Notes under the pieces: generated by a model | What the model was told of the DNA's origin: nothing | Database searches by the model: none | What the model saw: the letters and a program-made list of their open reading frames with translations, nothing else | From: UBA3839 sp963627995 | GTDB lineage: Bacteria > Bacteroidota > Bacteroidia > Bacteroidales > Bacteroidaceae | Assembly: GCA_963627995.1 (NCBI GenBank) | Contig: CAVGCV010000004.1 | Coordinates: 62,001-126,000 of the forward strand | DNA length: 64,000 bases | Direction: 5' to 3' | Shown here: piece after piece, positions 1 to 8,592 of the stretch | Layout: each line of letters opens with the position of its first letter | Numbering within the stretch: position 1 is the stretch's first letter | Translations under genes and position numbers: made by a program

Positions 1-1
1 G

Positions 2-1807
2 GGCAGAATCTTCGAGACGGCGGACGCGTCGCACTTGCTGGGCTACAATGAGCCCGACCACACGGAGCAGTCGAACGTGTCCGTGGAAAACGCCATCAAA
101 GAATGGCCCGTCCTCATGCAGACGGGGCGGCGGCTCGGCTCGCCCGCCACCACCGACTTCACGTGGCTCTACAACTTTATGGAACAGTGCCGCAAGCGCA
201 ACTACCGCGTCGATTTCGTGGTGGTCCATGCCTACTGGGGCAACAAGTCGGCGGCAGCGTGGTATCGCGACCTCAAGGCCGTGCACGACCGCACGCAGCG
301 CCCCGTCTGGATTAAGGAATGGAACAACGGTGCCAACTGGACGAACGAAGGCTGGCCGTCGGGCCAGGCTGCGCAATATGTCCGCCAGCTGAGCGACATC
401 ACGGCCATCGTCAACATGCTCGACACGTGCTCGTTCGTCGAGCGCTATTCCATCTACAACTGGGTGGAGGAGAAGCGCATGATGATAGACAAGAACGGCA
501 AGCTCACACCGGCGGGCGAGTTCTATGCCGCCGACCGGCCGGCTTACTTCTTCAACCGCGACAAGGAGGTGGTTCCGGCGTGGACCGTGCGCGAGGCGCC
601 GTCACTGCGCTACGACTCCATCGCCGACAGCCGGCTTCACGTCAGCTGGACCGACCCCAACGGCGAGCAGATTGACCGCTACGCGCTCTATCGCGACGAC
701 CGCCTGCTTGCCGACACCATCCGTGGCCTCTCGGTGTCGTTGCCCGTGTCGGACTTTGCCGATGCGGTGGTGAGACTGACCGTGACGTCCATGCCCGAAT
801 CCGAAACACAGAAGAGCAAGGACTCCAACGCGCTGATGGTCGCAACGGCGCCGCTATCGGAATCGCCCGTCGTCGTGGGCAGCGCGCTCGTCTCCGAAAG
901 TTGGCGGCCGATGGTTACGGGCGGCGCGAATCCCGAAGCTCCCGTCGTCGTGCTCGGAACGCCCACCTACCGCAACAAGATGCCGCTGGCGCCCATGCTG
1001 CGCAGTGTGTCTGCCGACCATTTCGACTTCGCCCTGCGTGCTTACGTCTACCAGGAGTCGCCCACGTTCTTTGCGCCCGACACGCTGTCGTACCTCATGC
1101 TGCCGCAAGGCTCGTTCCGATGGGGGACAATCGAGGGCGAGGCACAAAGCGTCGGCGGGGTGGGCGATGAGTGGACTCGCGTCGACTTTGCCAAGACGTT
1201 CGACACGACGCCCATTGTCATCGCGTCGGTCAGTGCGGCCAACGACACCACCGCCACGGTGGCTGTGCGCAACGTCACCCGCAGCGGCTTCGAACTGCGC
1301 CTGCGCCACGAAGAACGTGTTGGCGACGTGTCGGCCCGCGCCAAGGTCGGGTTTGTGGCAATGACCCCGGGCAGCGGGCTCGTTAACGGCATGAAGGCCT
1401 TTGTCGGACGCACCGACGACCGCGCCGTGGGCAGCGTCCTGACGGCGGCATACGTCCTGCCTTATGGAGAGACATACAAGGATGCGGCACATGTCTTTGC
1501 GCAGATGCAGACGGAGAACGACGCCGTCACTTCCACGTTGCGCCAGCAAAAGCGCACGACGGCGACGACCACGCTTTTCAAGGACCGCGAGAAGAGTGTG
1601 TCGCGCGACACTGTCGAGGCCGAGCAGGTGGGCTATCTCATCATGGGCACGCCCGACACGGCGAATGCCCTCTCGCGAATCGCCGCGCAGTCACAGCGTG
1701 GTACTTGGACAGCCCTTTCGGGCGTCGCTGCCGACGCTGCGCCACGCCAGCGAGGCGTGTACATCCGCTCCGTGCAGGGACAGACGCAGAAAGTCCTTGT
1801 GCAGTGA
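2..1807 (+). CDS. GH128-like secreted glycoside hydrolase, 5' partial
   Basis: The frame is open from base 2, so the N-terminus (signal peptide and first part of the barrel) lies outside the window; 601 residues remain. The motif LGYNEPD near the start, with Glu as the expected acid/base, and VWIKEW about 90 residues later, with Glu as the expected nucleophile, match the clan-A TIM barrel of GH128 (asl1-like beta-1,3-glucanases). HAYWG and the segment around YNWVEE fit the late strands of the same barrel. From about residue 205 a fibronectin-III-like stretch follows (DRYALYRDD), then a long beta-rich C-terminal region of about 330 residues that I do not recognise. I see no convincing T9SS tail. 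The likely role is extracellular cleavage of a beta-1,3-glucan-type substrate. Family assignment is fairly firm; substrate is inferred from the family. Confidence 0.75.
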   Translation, partial: GRIFETADASHLLGYNEPDHTEQSNVSVENAIKEWPVLMQTGRRLGSPATTDFTWLYNFMEQCRKRNYRVDFVVVHAYWGNKSAAAWYRDLKAVHDRTQRPVWIKEWNNGANWTNEGWPSGQAAQYVRQLSDITAIVNMLDTCSFVERYSIYNWVEEKRMMIDKNGKLTPAGEFYAADRPAYFFNRDKEVVPAWTVREAPSLRYDSIADSRLHVSWTDPNGEQIDRYALYRDDRLLADTIRGLSVSLPVSDFADAVVRLTVTSMPESETQKSKDSNALMVATAPLSESPVVVGSALVSESWRPMVTGGANPEAPVVVLGTPTYRNKMPLAPMLRSVSADHFDFALRAYVYQESPTFFAPDTLSYLMLPQGSFRWGTIEGEAQSVGGVGDEWTRVDFAKTFDTTPIVIASVSAANDTTATVAVRNVTRSGFELRLRHEERVGDVSARAKVGFVAMTPGSGLVNGMKAFVGRTDDRAVGSVLTAAYVLPYGETYKDAAHVFAQMQTENDAVTSTLRQQKRTTATTTLFKDREKSVSRDTVEAEQVGYLIMGTPDTANALSRIAAQSQRGTWTALSGVAADAAPRQRGVYIRSVQGQTQKVLVQ

Positions 1808-1890
1808 CCTGAAACGCTTCTTCAGCACAGTACATCATAATATATAACTGTACTCATTCAATCTCCTAACTTTCAAAATTTGTTTAACTT

Positions 1891-4800
1891 ATGAAGAGAA
1901 CTTTCCTTCAGCTCTGTCTGCTTGCCGCATTGTCGGGAACAGGCGCGACCAGTGGAAGTGCCTTCGCAACGACACCCGATGGCGCCCCCGTCACCATTCG
2001 CTTCGTCGATTCGAAGGGCGCGTCTCTGCTCGGAGCAAACACTACTCTTCCGGATGTAGTGAAAATCACGGGAACAGGTACTTCTGCGGAAATCATTGTC
2101 GAAAGCACCGGCCTGGAACAGGACATCAAGGTGTCGGCAACATCTGGTTTCGAGGTGACGCCTGCTCTCATCAAGGTCGGCAGCAGTGAGCCGACCACCG
2201 TCGTGGTGACGAATGTCTCGTCGCGCAGCCACAACACCGGCAAGCTCATCCTGCGCAGCGGCGACGTGCGCACTTATGTCACACTTGAGTCGACCGGCAC
2301 CCCCCTCCCCGTGAAGGACATCTCCGGCTCCGCGGCCTACCCGGGCGGCCCGGACGGCTCCTTCGAGACGTCCGGCTTCGCCCCCGGCCCGGACGGCTAC
2401 ACGGTCGAGGTCCGCGCGCGCGTCTCGGGCGACGGGCAGGAGCTGCGGCCGTACGCCCTGAGCCCCGTCGGCTCGGGGTTCATGGGCTACGTCGTCCCGT
2501 CGGGCCTTGGCCTTCAGAACGGCTCCGGCGTGTTCGTCTCCCGCAAGGGGGTCAGCAACCCCTCGAACGGCGGCACGTTCTACAACACCGACGGCCTGTA
2601 CCACACCTACCGCTACGCCGTGACGCCCGACGAGCGCGTGTTCGTCTTCCGCGACGGCCTTGCCGTTGACACCCTCCGCCTCGCCGACCTCGCCCTCCAG
2701 CCCTCCTGGAGCGTCGAGAACGGCCCCGCCCGCGAGAACCTCCTGAGGAACCCGGGCTTCGAGGGCGAGTGGGACTACTCCCCGTCCCGCGGCATCGTGA
2801 CCCGCATCGAGGGCTGGGACGTCTACCCCTACGACCAGTACAACTCGACCCAGGAGATTGTCTCGAGCGAGCGCAGCAACGACGTCGACCAGGACAACCA
2901 CGCCCTCTCGATGCGCCGCTACATGTGGAGCGACGGGTGGTCTGCCGGCGAGGTGTCCCAGATAGTCGACGTGGCGCCGAACGAGGTCTACTCCTTCTCG
3001 GCGCTGGCCCGCGGCGGCATCAAGAAGGACGGCACGCTCAAGGGCTCCCTCCGCATCGAGGATCTCCAGCACCCGGACAACAAGGTCGTGATTCCCGTGA
3101 CGGACTCCGACTGGCAGACCTACGCCTCCGACTTCTCGACCCTGGCCGACACGCGTCAGGTCCGCGTGTCCTGCTACCTCGAGCGCGACAAGTGGGGCGC
3201 CTCCATCAGCGCGCTGCAGGTCGACGACGTCCGCCTGTCGGGCGTGTCCCGCTTGGTTTCCCCCCGCGTCGGCTTCGAGCTCGACGGCGGCGCCGAGGTG
3301 GCCTACTTCGCCTACGACGCGACCGGCGCCTACGCGCCCGCCCCCGCCTCTCTGTCCCCGTCGGTCGACAGCCTGTTCATCGACGGCACCGGCTCCTCCG
3401 GCTCGTTCACGGTCAGCCTCGCCAACCTGTCCGGCGACGTCTCCGTCAGCGCCACGTCCGGCCTGGAGGTGAGCCCGTCCACCATCGAGGCCGGCGCCGG
3501 CACGGCCACCGTCGTGGTGACGAACCGCTCCTCCAAGCGCCTCGCCTCCGGGCGTGTCGTCCTGCGCAGCGGCGACGTGCGCGCCTACGTGGGTGTCTCT
3601 GCCGCCGGCACCCCCCTCCCCGTGAAGGACATCTCCGGCTCCGCGGCCTACCCGGACGGCTCCTTCGAGACGTCCGGCTTCGCCCCCGGCCCGGACGGCT
3701 ACACGGTCGAGGTCCGCGCGCGCGTCTCGGGCGACGGGCAGGAGCTGCGGCCGTACGCCCTGAGCCCCGTCGGCTCGGGGTTCATGGGCTACGTCGTCCC
3801 GTCGGGCCTTGGCCTTCAGAACGGCTCCGGCGTGTTCGTCTCCCGCAAGGGGGTCAGCAACCCCTCGAACGGCGGCACGTTCTACAACACCGACGGCCTG
3901 TACCACACCTACCGCTACGCCGTGACGCCCGACGAGCGCGTGTTCGTCTTCCGCGACGGCCTTGCCGTTGACACCCTCCGCCTCGCCGACCTCGCCCTCC
4001 AGCCCTCCTGGAGCGTCGAGAACGGCCCCGCCCGCGAGAACCTCCTGAGGAACCCGGGCTTCGAGGGCGAGTGGGACTACTCCCCGTCCCGCGGCATCGT
4101 GACCCGCATCGAGGGCTGGGACGTCTACCCCTACGACCAGTACAACTCGACCCAGGAGATTGTCTCGAGCGAGCGCAGCAACGACGTCGACCAGGACAAC
4201 CACGCCCTCTCGATGCGCCGCTACATGTGGAGCGACGGGTGGTCTGCCGGCGAGGTGTCCCAGATAGTCGACGTGGCGCCGAACGAGGTCTACTCCTTCT
4301 CGGCGCTGGCCCGCGGCGGCATCAAGAAGGACGGCACGCTCAAGGGCTCCCTCCGCATCGAGGATCTCCAGCACCCGGACAACAAGGTCGTGATTCCCGT
4401 GACGGACTCCGACTGGCAGACCTACGCCTCCGACTTCTCGACCCTGGCCGACACGCGTCAGGTCCGCGTGTCCTGCTACCTCGAGCGCGACAAGTGGGGC
4501 GCCTCCATCAGCGCGCTGCAGGTCGACGACGTCCGCCTGTCGGGCGTGTCCCGCTTGGTTTCCCCCCGCGTCGGCTTCGAGCTCGACGGCGGCGCCGAGG
4601 TGGCCTACTTCGCCTACGACGCGACCGGTGCCTACGCGCCGATGATGCCGGGCCTGACCGCCAAGGAAGTGACTACGATTATCGATAGCCCTGCCAACAG
4701 CGCAGATGCAGCACGCCTGAACGCCTCTGTCAGCAACGGCCTGCTGACCGTTTCCGACGTGGGCGAAGGCACGCAAGTGATGGTCTACAACGCTGCGGGC

Positions 4801-4923
4801 ACACTCATTGCAAATGTCCCGAACTACACCTGCGGCTCGGGCATCGCACTGCCGGCCAACGGCGTTTACGTCGTGGCCGCCTTCAAGGACGGCAAGCGTA
4901 AAGTGGCCAAGGTCCGCTACTAA
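1891..4923 (+). CDS. Modular secreted protein: duplicated BACON-like/LamG-like/CBM-like units with T9SS tail
   Basis: A 1010-residue protein with a signal peptide (MKRTFLQLCLLAALSG). It contains two copies of a three-part unit. Each unit has a BACON/Ig-like stretch (about residues 30-135 and 484-572), a concanavalin-like LamG-type domain (GSFETSGFAPG onward) and a CBM4/9-like jelly roll (starting LLRNPGFEGEW). The last two parts are almost identical in DNA between copies, whereas the BACON-like parts have diverged. The final 75 residues (LTVSDVGEGTQVMVYNAAG, ending KVAKVRY) look like a T9SS type A sorting domain, so the protein is probably exported and anchored on the cell surface. No catalytic site is recognised; glycan binding or adhesion is the likely role. 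It lies 83 bp after the GH128 gene and 87 bp before a GH43-like gene, all on the same strand. Confidence 0.75.
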   Translation: MKRTFLQLCLLAALSGTGATSGSAFATTPDGAPVTIRFVDSKGASLLGANTTLPDVVKITGTGTSAEIIVESTGLEQDIKVSATSGFEVTPALIKVGSSEPTTVVVTNVSSRSHNTGKLILRSGDVRTYVTLESTGTPLPVKDISGSAAYPGGPDGSFETSGFAPGPDGYTVEVRARVSGDGQELRPYALSPVGSGFMGYVVPSGLGLQNGSGVFVSRKGVSNPSNGGTFYNTDGLYHTYRYAVTPDERVFVFRDGLAVDTLRLADLALQPSWSVENGPARENLLRNPGFEGEWDYSPSRGIVTRIEGWDVYPYDQYNSTQEIVSSERSNDVDQDNHALSMRRYMWSDGWSAGEVSQIVDVAPNEVYSFSALARGGIKKDGTLKGSLRIEDLQHPDNKVVIPVTDSDWQTYASDFSTLADTRQVRVSCYLERDKWGASISALQVDDVRLSGVSRLVSPRVGFELDGGAEVAYFAYDATGAYAPAPASLSPSVDSLFIDGTGSSGSFTVSLANLSGDVSVSATSGLEVSPSTIEAGAGTATVVVTNRSSKRLASGRVVLRSGDVRAYVGVSAAGTPLPVKDISGSAAYPDGSFETSGFAPGPDGYTVEVRARVSGDGQELRPYALSPVGSGFMGYVVPSGLGLQNGSGVFVSRKGVSNPSNGGTFYNTDGLYHTYRYAVTPDERVFVFRDGLAVDTLRLADLALQPSWSVENGPARENLLRNPGFEGEWDYSPSRGIVTRIEGWDVYPYDQYNSTQEIVSSERSNDVDQDNHALSMRRYMWSDGWSAGEVSQIVDVAPNEVYSFSALARGGIKKDGTLKGSLRIEDLQHPDNKVVIPVTDSDWQTYASDFSTLADTRQVRVSCYLERDKWGASISALQVDDVRLSGVSRLVSPRVGFELDGGAEVAYFAYDATGAYAPMMPGLTAKEVTTIIDSPANSADAARLNASVSNGLLTVSDVGEGTQVMVYNAAGTLIANVPNYTCGSGIALPANGVYVVAAFKDGKRKVAKVRY
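2294..3338 (+). repeat. Direct repeat copy 1 (about 1.04 kb) inside the modular protein gene
   Basis: This copy matches 3605-4640 base for base as far as I can read. The exceptions are a 9-bp insertion (CGGGCGGCC-type, encoding extra Gly-Gly-Pro near base 2343) and one C/T difference at 3327 versus 4629. It encodes the LamG-like and CBM-like parts of the first unit. Confidence 0.92.
3605..4640 (+). repeat. Direct repeat copy 2 (about 1.04 kb) inside the modular protein gene
   Basis: Second copy of the 2294-3338 sequence, in frame and in the same orientation. The two are separated by 266 bp that encode the diverged BACON-like domain. The near absence of even synonymous differences implies very recent duplication or ongoing gene conversion. 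Confidence 0.92.
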
Positions 4924-5010
4924 TCCAAAGACTGATGCGAGCGGGCAGACACGGTGCTGCCCACTCGCATCTCCTTTATTTCTAACTGCAAACATACTCA
5001 ATCAAACGAC

Positions 5011-6798
5011 ATGAAATTCAGAACTTACACGACGCTCCTGCTTCTTGCGTTTGGGCTCAACGCCATGGCGGGCGATGTCTTCAAGCCCGGGCAGACGTGG
5101 AAGGACACCAGTGGCAACGCCATCAATGCACATGGATGCTGCGTACAGTATTATAACGGCACGTACTATCTGTTTGGCGAATACCGCAACGGCAGCAAGT
5201 GCGCCGGTGTCAGCTGCTATAGTTCGACCGACCTCTACAACTGGAAAAAACTCAACTTGGCAGTCACGCCTACGGGAACGAAGACCGACGAGTGCCGGGA
5301 TATAGCCAGCGGACGCACGCTCGAACGTCCGAAGGTCATCTACAACGAGACGACGGGCAAGTGGGTGATGTGGATTCATTGGGAGAACGGCAGCGACTAC
5401 GGACAGGCCAAAGTCGCCGTGTGCCAGTCGGACAAGATAGAAGGCCCCTATGCGCTGGTGGACGTGTTCCGCCCCAACGACCGCGACTCGCGCGACCAAA
5501 CGCTCTTCCGCGACGACGACGGAAAGGCCTATCATGTGTATTCCACCAACATGAACTCCAACACCAACTGCGAGCTGCTCACCGACGACTATCTCGCTCC
5601 AACCGCCACGCAGAACCTGCAGCTGAAAGGGCGCAAGTACGAGGCCGCCGCGCTCTTCAAGGTGGGCGGCACCTATTACGGGCTGTTCTCGGGCTGCACG
5701 GGATGGACGGCAAACCCCGGCCGCACCATGTGGACCACCGACCTGATGGGCGCGTGGTCGGCGCCCGCCGACTTCACGGCCAGCGACGGCACGACGGGCG
5801 TGAACTTCTGCGTCGACGACGGTGCCGCCAACTCCTACCAGAGCCAAAGCGCCTATGTCTTCCCCGTCCCCAACCGCGAGAAGTGTTTCATCTATTGCGG
5901 CGACCGCTGGAACTCCAGCAACGTGCAGTCGTCCACCTACGTGTGGCTGCCCCTCAGCGTGCGCTCGGGCTATCCCACGGTCACGTGGCACGAGACGTGG
6001 GACTTGAGTCTTTTCGACAACATGTACCAGATGAAGCGCGCGGCGGAACTGGCGGACGGCATGGACTTCTACTTCTTGGAGAAGTACTCCAACCGCTTGG
6101 TCTCGCGCCCCAAGGCCACCCTGACCATTGAGGACGACGGCAACGCCAACCTCTGCCTCGTGCTGCACGCGACGGACACCCCCTGCCGGTACCGAATCGA
6201 GGACAAGAGCAGCGGCAAGTTCATGCAGTCGGTGTTCGGCAGTGTGCGGTGGATGGACGCGTCCGTCGACCCAGCCCAGACCTGGACGTTCGAGCTGCAG
6301 GAAGACGGCTATTACCGCATTGCCAACGCCGCCGACGGCAAGGTCCTGTCGGTGTCGGGCAACAGTACGATAGCCGGGACATCGCTGTTCCTGAACGCGC
6401 CCGCAGCGAAGATTCACCAGAGCTTCGGCGTGTATTTCGACTCCAAGGCGCATCCCGACTACGTGGAGGCCGACATGTTCGCCGCCGACTATGTGGCCAA
6501 GAACCGCGAGCTCATCAAGAAGCAGGAGGAGGCGACGGCCATCGGCAGCACATGGGCCGACGCTCCGCGGCTCGTCCTCGGCTACGCCGCGGGCACGCTG
6601 ACCGTCTGCTCCGCGTCGGCCGCGCCGCTCCATGTGGCGGTCTATCCGGTTGGGCTGGGCACGGTGGCGATGGAGAAGAACCTCGGCTCCGTGCCGGGAC
6701 AGACCGCCGTCGACCTCGCCGCACAGCTCCCGCACGGGCTCTACATCGTGCGCGTGGCGCAACAGGGAAGTGCTAAAACCATGAAAATAGCCTTGTGA
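5011..6798 (+). CDS. GH43-like (exo-beta-1,3-galactanase type, subfamily 24/34-like) with ricin-like domain and C-terminal sorting region
   Basis: The ATG at 5011 is chosen because it opens a classic signal peptide (MKFRTYTTLLLLAFGLNAMA), giving 595 residues. The catalytic five-bladed propeller spans about residues 25-355 and carries INAHGCC, LERPKV (Glu105), YEAAALF (Glu211) and YQSQSAY. These match the exo-beta-1,3-galactanase branch of GH43, which uses a Gln in place of the usual catalytic Asp. A ricin-B-like or beta-trefoil stretch follows (about 385-465: YRIEDKSSGKFMQS, later KVLSVSGNS). The last 75 residues resemble a T9SS tail (HGLYIVRVAQ, ending KTMKIAL). Expected role: release of galactose from arabinogalactan-type beta-1,3-galactan outside the cell. 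The next gene overlaps its stop codon, so they are co-transcribed. The paralogue at 10542 lacks the ERPK glutamate. Subfamily assignment comes from remembered motifs. Confidence 0.75.
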   Translation: MKFRTYTTLLLLAFGLNAMAGDVFKPGQTWKDTSGNAINAHGCCVQYYNGTYYLFGEYRNGSKCAGVSCYSSTDLYNWKKLNLAVTPTGTKTDECRDIASGRTLERPKVIYNETTGKWVMWIHWENGSDYGQAKVAVCQSDKIEGPYALVDVFRPNDRDSRDQTLFRDDDGKAYHVYSTNMNSNTNCELLTDDYLAPTATQNLQLKGRKYEAAALFKVGGTYYGLFSGCTGWTANPGRTMWTTDLMGAWSAPADFTASDGTTGVNFCVDDGAANSYQSQSAYVFPVPNREKCFIYCGDRWNSSNVQSSTYVWLPLSVRSGYPTVTWHETWDLSLFDNMYQMKRAAELADGMDFYFLEKYSNRLVSRPKATLTIEDDGNANLCLVLHATDTPCRYRIEDKSSGKFMQSVFGSVRWMDASVDPAQTWTFELQEDGYYRIANAADGKVLSVSGNSTIAGTSLFLNAPAAKIHQSFGVYFDSKAHPDYVEADMFAADYVAKNRELIKKQEEATAIGSTWADAPRLVLGYAAGTLTVCSASAAPLHVAVYPVGLGTVAMEKNLGSVPGQTAVDLAAQLPHGLYIVRVAQQGSAKTMKIAL

Positions 6799-8588
6799 TA
6801 AAACGAGTCCTCTATCCGGTCGCGACCGTCGCCCTAAGCGCATGGTTGCTCATGGCGGTGCTCCGGCCGTTTGTGGTGGAGACAGCCGGCCTCACTCCTT
6901 TCTTTACGACATCCGACTTCGCCTGCGCCTTGCTCGACAAGGTGGCAGGCGGTGTGTTTTATGCCGCCTCGCTCATGCAGAGCTGTTTTGCCCGTCCATG
7001 GCTGGGCACGTTGCTGCTCTGCCTGCTGCTGGTGGCCCTGCCGTACACCCTGCGCTGGGCGATGCGCATCGACCGCGCGTGGGAGGGGCTCTGCTGGATG
7101 CCGTCGATGGCGTTGCTGCTCAACTACACGCAGACGGGCTACATGGTCTACCTGCTCAAGTCGCCCGCCGTGGCGTTCACGGCGCCTGTCGGCTTGTTGC
7201 TCGCCATGCTGCTCGTGGCGGCCTGGGTGCGGCTGCCCGACTGGCGCGCGCGTGCGCTGTGGACACTGCTCGCCGCCACCGCCGGCTATTGGCTGATGGG
7301 CGTCTATGCACTGCTGGCTTGCGCCTTGGCCGCGCTCGACAGCCTGGCGGAGTGGGGGCGCACCCGCGGCAGGAGGCCGCTGCTGCTTGCCGCCGGCATT
7401 GCCGCCTGCGCCCTGCTCGCGCCCCGTCTGCTCCACGCCCTTGGCCTGTTCATGATGCGCGCCGAGGACCTTTACGTCGCAGGGCTTCCCGACTACCGTT
7501 GGGACGGCGCCGAGCGGCCGATGTTCTATCCGCTCGCCGTAGCCCTCGCCGTGCCGGCCCTGCTCATGCTCCTGCGCCGCGTCGCGCCGCGAGGCTGGGC
7601 CGCCTGGGCAACGATGGCGCTGTTCGCCGTCTCGGCCTGTGCGGCATGGCATTTCACCTTCCGCGACGAGTCGTTCCTCGCCATCCTGCGGATGAAGCAT
7701 GCCGCCGGGCGCGGCGACTACGAGGCCATCCTCGACGAGAGCCGGCAGGCGACCCACGCGCCGACGCGCACCGAGGTGATGTTCACGCGCCTGGCGCTCT
7801 ACAAGACCGGACAGATGGGCGAGACGCTCTTCCGCTTCCCCGACGGCAACGCCGACTACCGCGCGCCGCGTCCCAACCAGTGGATGCGCCTTGTGGCCGC
7901 GCGCCAGCTCTACTACCTCTACGGAAAGGTGAACTACGCCTACCGCTGGAGCATGGAGGACATGGTGGAATACGGCCGTCGTCCCGAATGCCTGGAGTGC
8001 ATGGCCAAATGCGCCGTCGTGAACGGCGAACGGCAGCTGGCGCTGAAATACATCGAAGCGTTGAGGCGCACGCTCTGGCACCGCGACTTTGCCGAGCGGC
8101 TCCTCCCCTATGCCGAGGGCAGGAAGCGCGCGGCCGACGACGCGGAGATGGCCGCCATCCAGCCGCTGCTCCAATACCGCGACGTGCTCGACGGCGACGG
8201 CGGCATGATAGAGGTCTACCTGCTCAACAGCTTCGCACTGTCCGAGGGCGGCTCGCGCGACATCGTCGAGCTCTCGCTCGTCAACAACCTCATCATGAAG
8301 GACCTGCGGGCGGCGTGGCCGCGCCTCATGATGCTCCTCCCGACGTGGGAGGGCCGCATCCCGCGCCATTACCAGGAGGCGGCGCTCCTCATCGGCCAGT
8401 TCTCCGGCGGCCAGGCCGACACGTCGCGCCTGCCCATCGACGACGACGTGCGCCGGCAGTTCGGCGAGCTGATAGAGGCGTCGGCGCAGAGCGGCGACGA
8501 CGCGGCCAACGCCCAGGCGCTGCGCCCCCGGTTCGGCGGGACGTACTGGTACTACTATTTCTTTGTAAACGGACTGAAAACGAACTGA
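6795..8588 (+). CDS. DUF6057-like multi-pass membrane protein
   Basis: A 597-residue protein. The N-terminal half has about seven to nine hydrophobic segments (for example VALSAWLLMAVL, LLLCLLLVALPYTL and ALLMLLRRVAP flanks). The C-terminal half is soluble and helix-rich, with TPR-like spacing (LALKYIEALRRTLW and similar). This layout fits the DUF6057 family of Bacteroidota, whose function is unknown. The chosen start is GTG at 6795, forming a GTGA overlap with the stop of the GH43-like gene. It preserves the first membrane helix, whereas the next in-frame ATG at 6852 would cut into it. The following CXXCH/PD40 lipoprotein starts 4 bp after its stop. The tight packing suggests the enzyme, membrane protein and lipoprotein are made together. 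Confidence 0.7.
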   Translation: MIKRVLYPVATVALSAWLLMAVLRPFVVETAGLTPFFTTSDFACALLDKVAGGVFYAASLMQSCFARPWLGTLLLCLLLVALPYTLRWAMRIDRAWEGLCWMPSMALLLNYTQTGYMVYLLKSPAVAFTAPVGLLLAMLLVAAWVRLPDWRARALWTLLAATAGYWLMGVYALLACALAALDSLAEWGRTRGRRPLLLAAGIAACALLAPRLLHALGLFMMRAEDLYVAGLPDYRWDGAERPMFYPLAVALAVPALLMLLRRVAPRGWAAWATMALFAVSACAAWHFTFRDESFLAILRMKHAAGRGDYEAILDESRQATHAPTRTEVMFTRLALYKTGQMGETLFRFPDGNADYRAPRPNQWMRLVAARQLYYLYGKVNYAYRWSMEDMVEYGRRPECLECMAKCAVVNGERQLALKYIEALRRTLWHRDFAERLLPYAEGRKRAADDAEMAAIQPLLQYRDVLDGDGGMIEVYLLNSFALSEGGSRDIVELSLVNNLIMKDLRAAWPRLMMLLPTWEGRIPRHYQEAALLIGQFSGGQADTSRLPIDDDVRRQFGELIEASAQSGDDAANAQALRPRFGGTYWYYYFFVNGLKTN

Positions 8589-8592
8589 CGCC

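Noticed and set aside
1830..1858. Possible small hairpin AGTACA/TGTACT upstream of the modular protein gene
   Set aside because: Only six base pairs with a 14-base AT-rich loop; easily due to chance.
1873..5001. A 1042-residue open frame on the minus strand opposite the modular protein gene
   Set aside because: It mirrors the repeat structure of the plus-strand gene, has no signal or domain, and arises because GC-rich codons leave few stops in the antisense frame.
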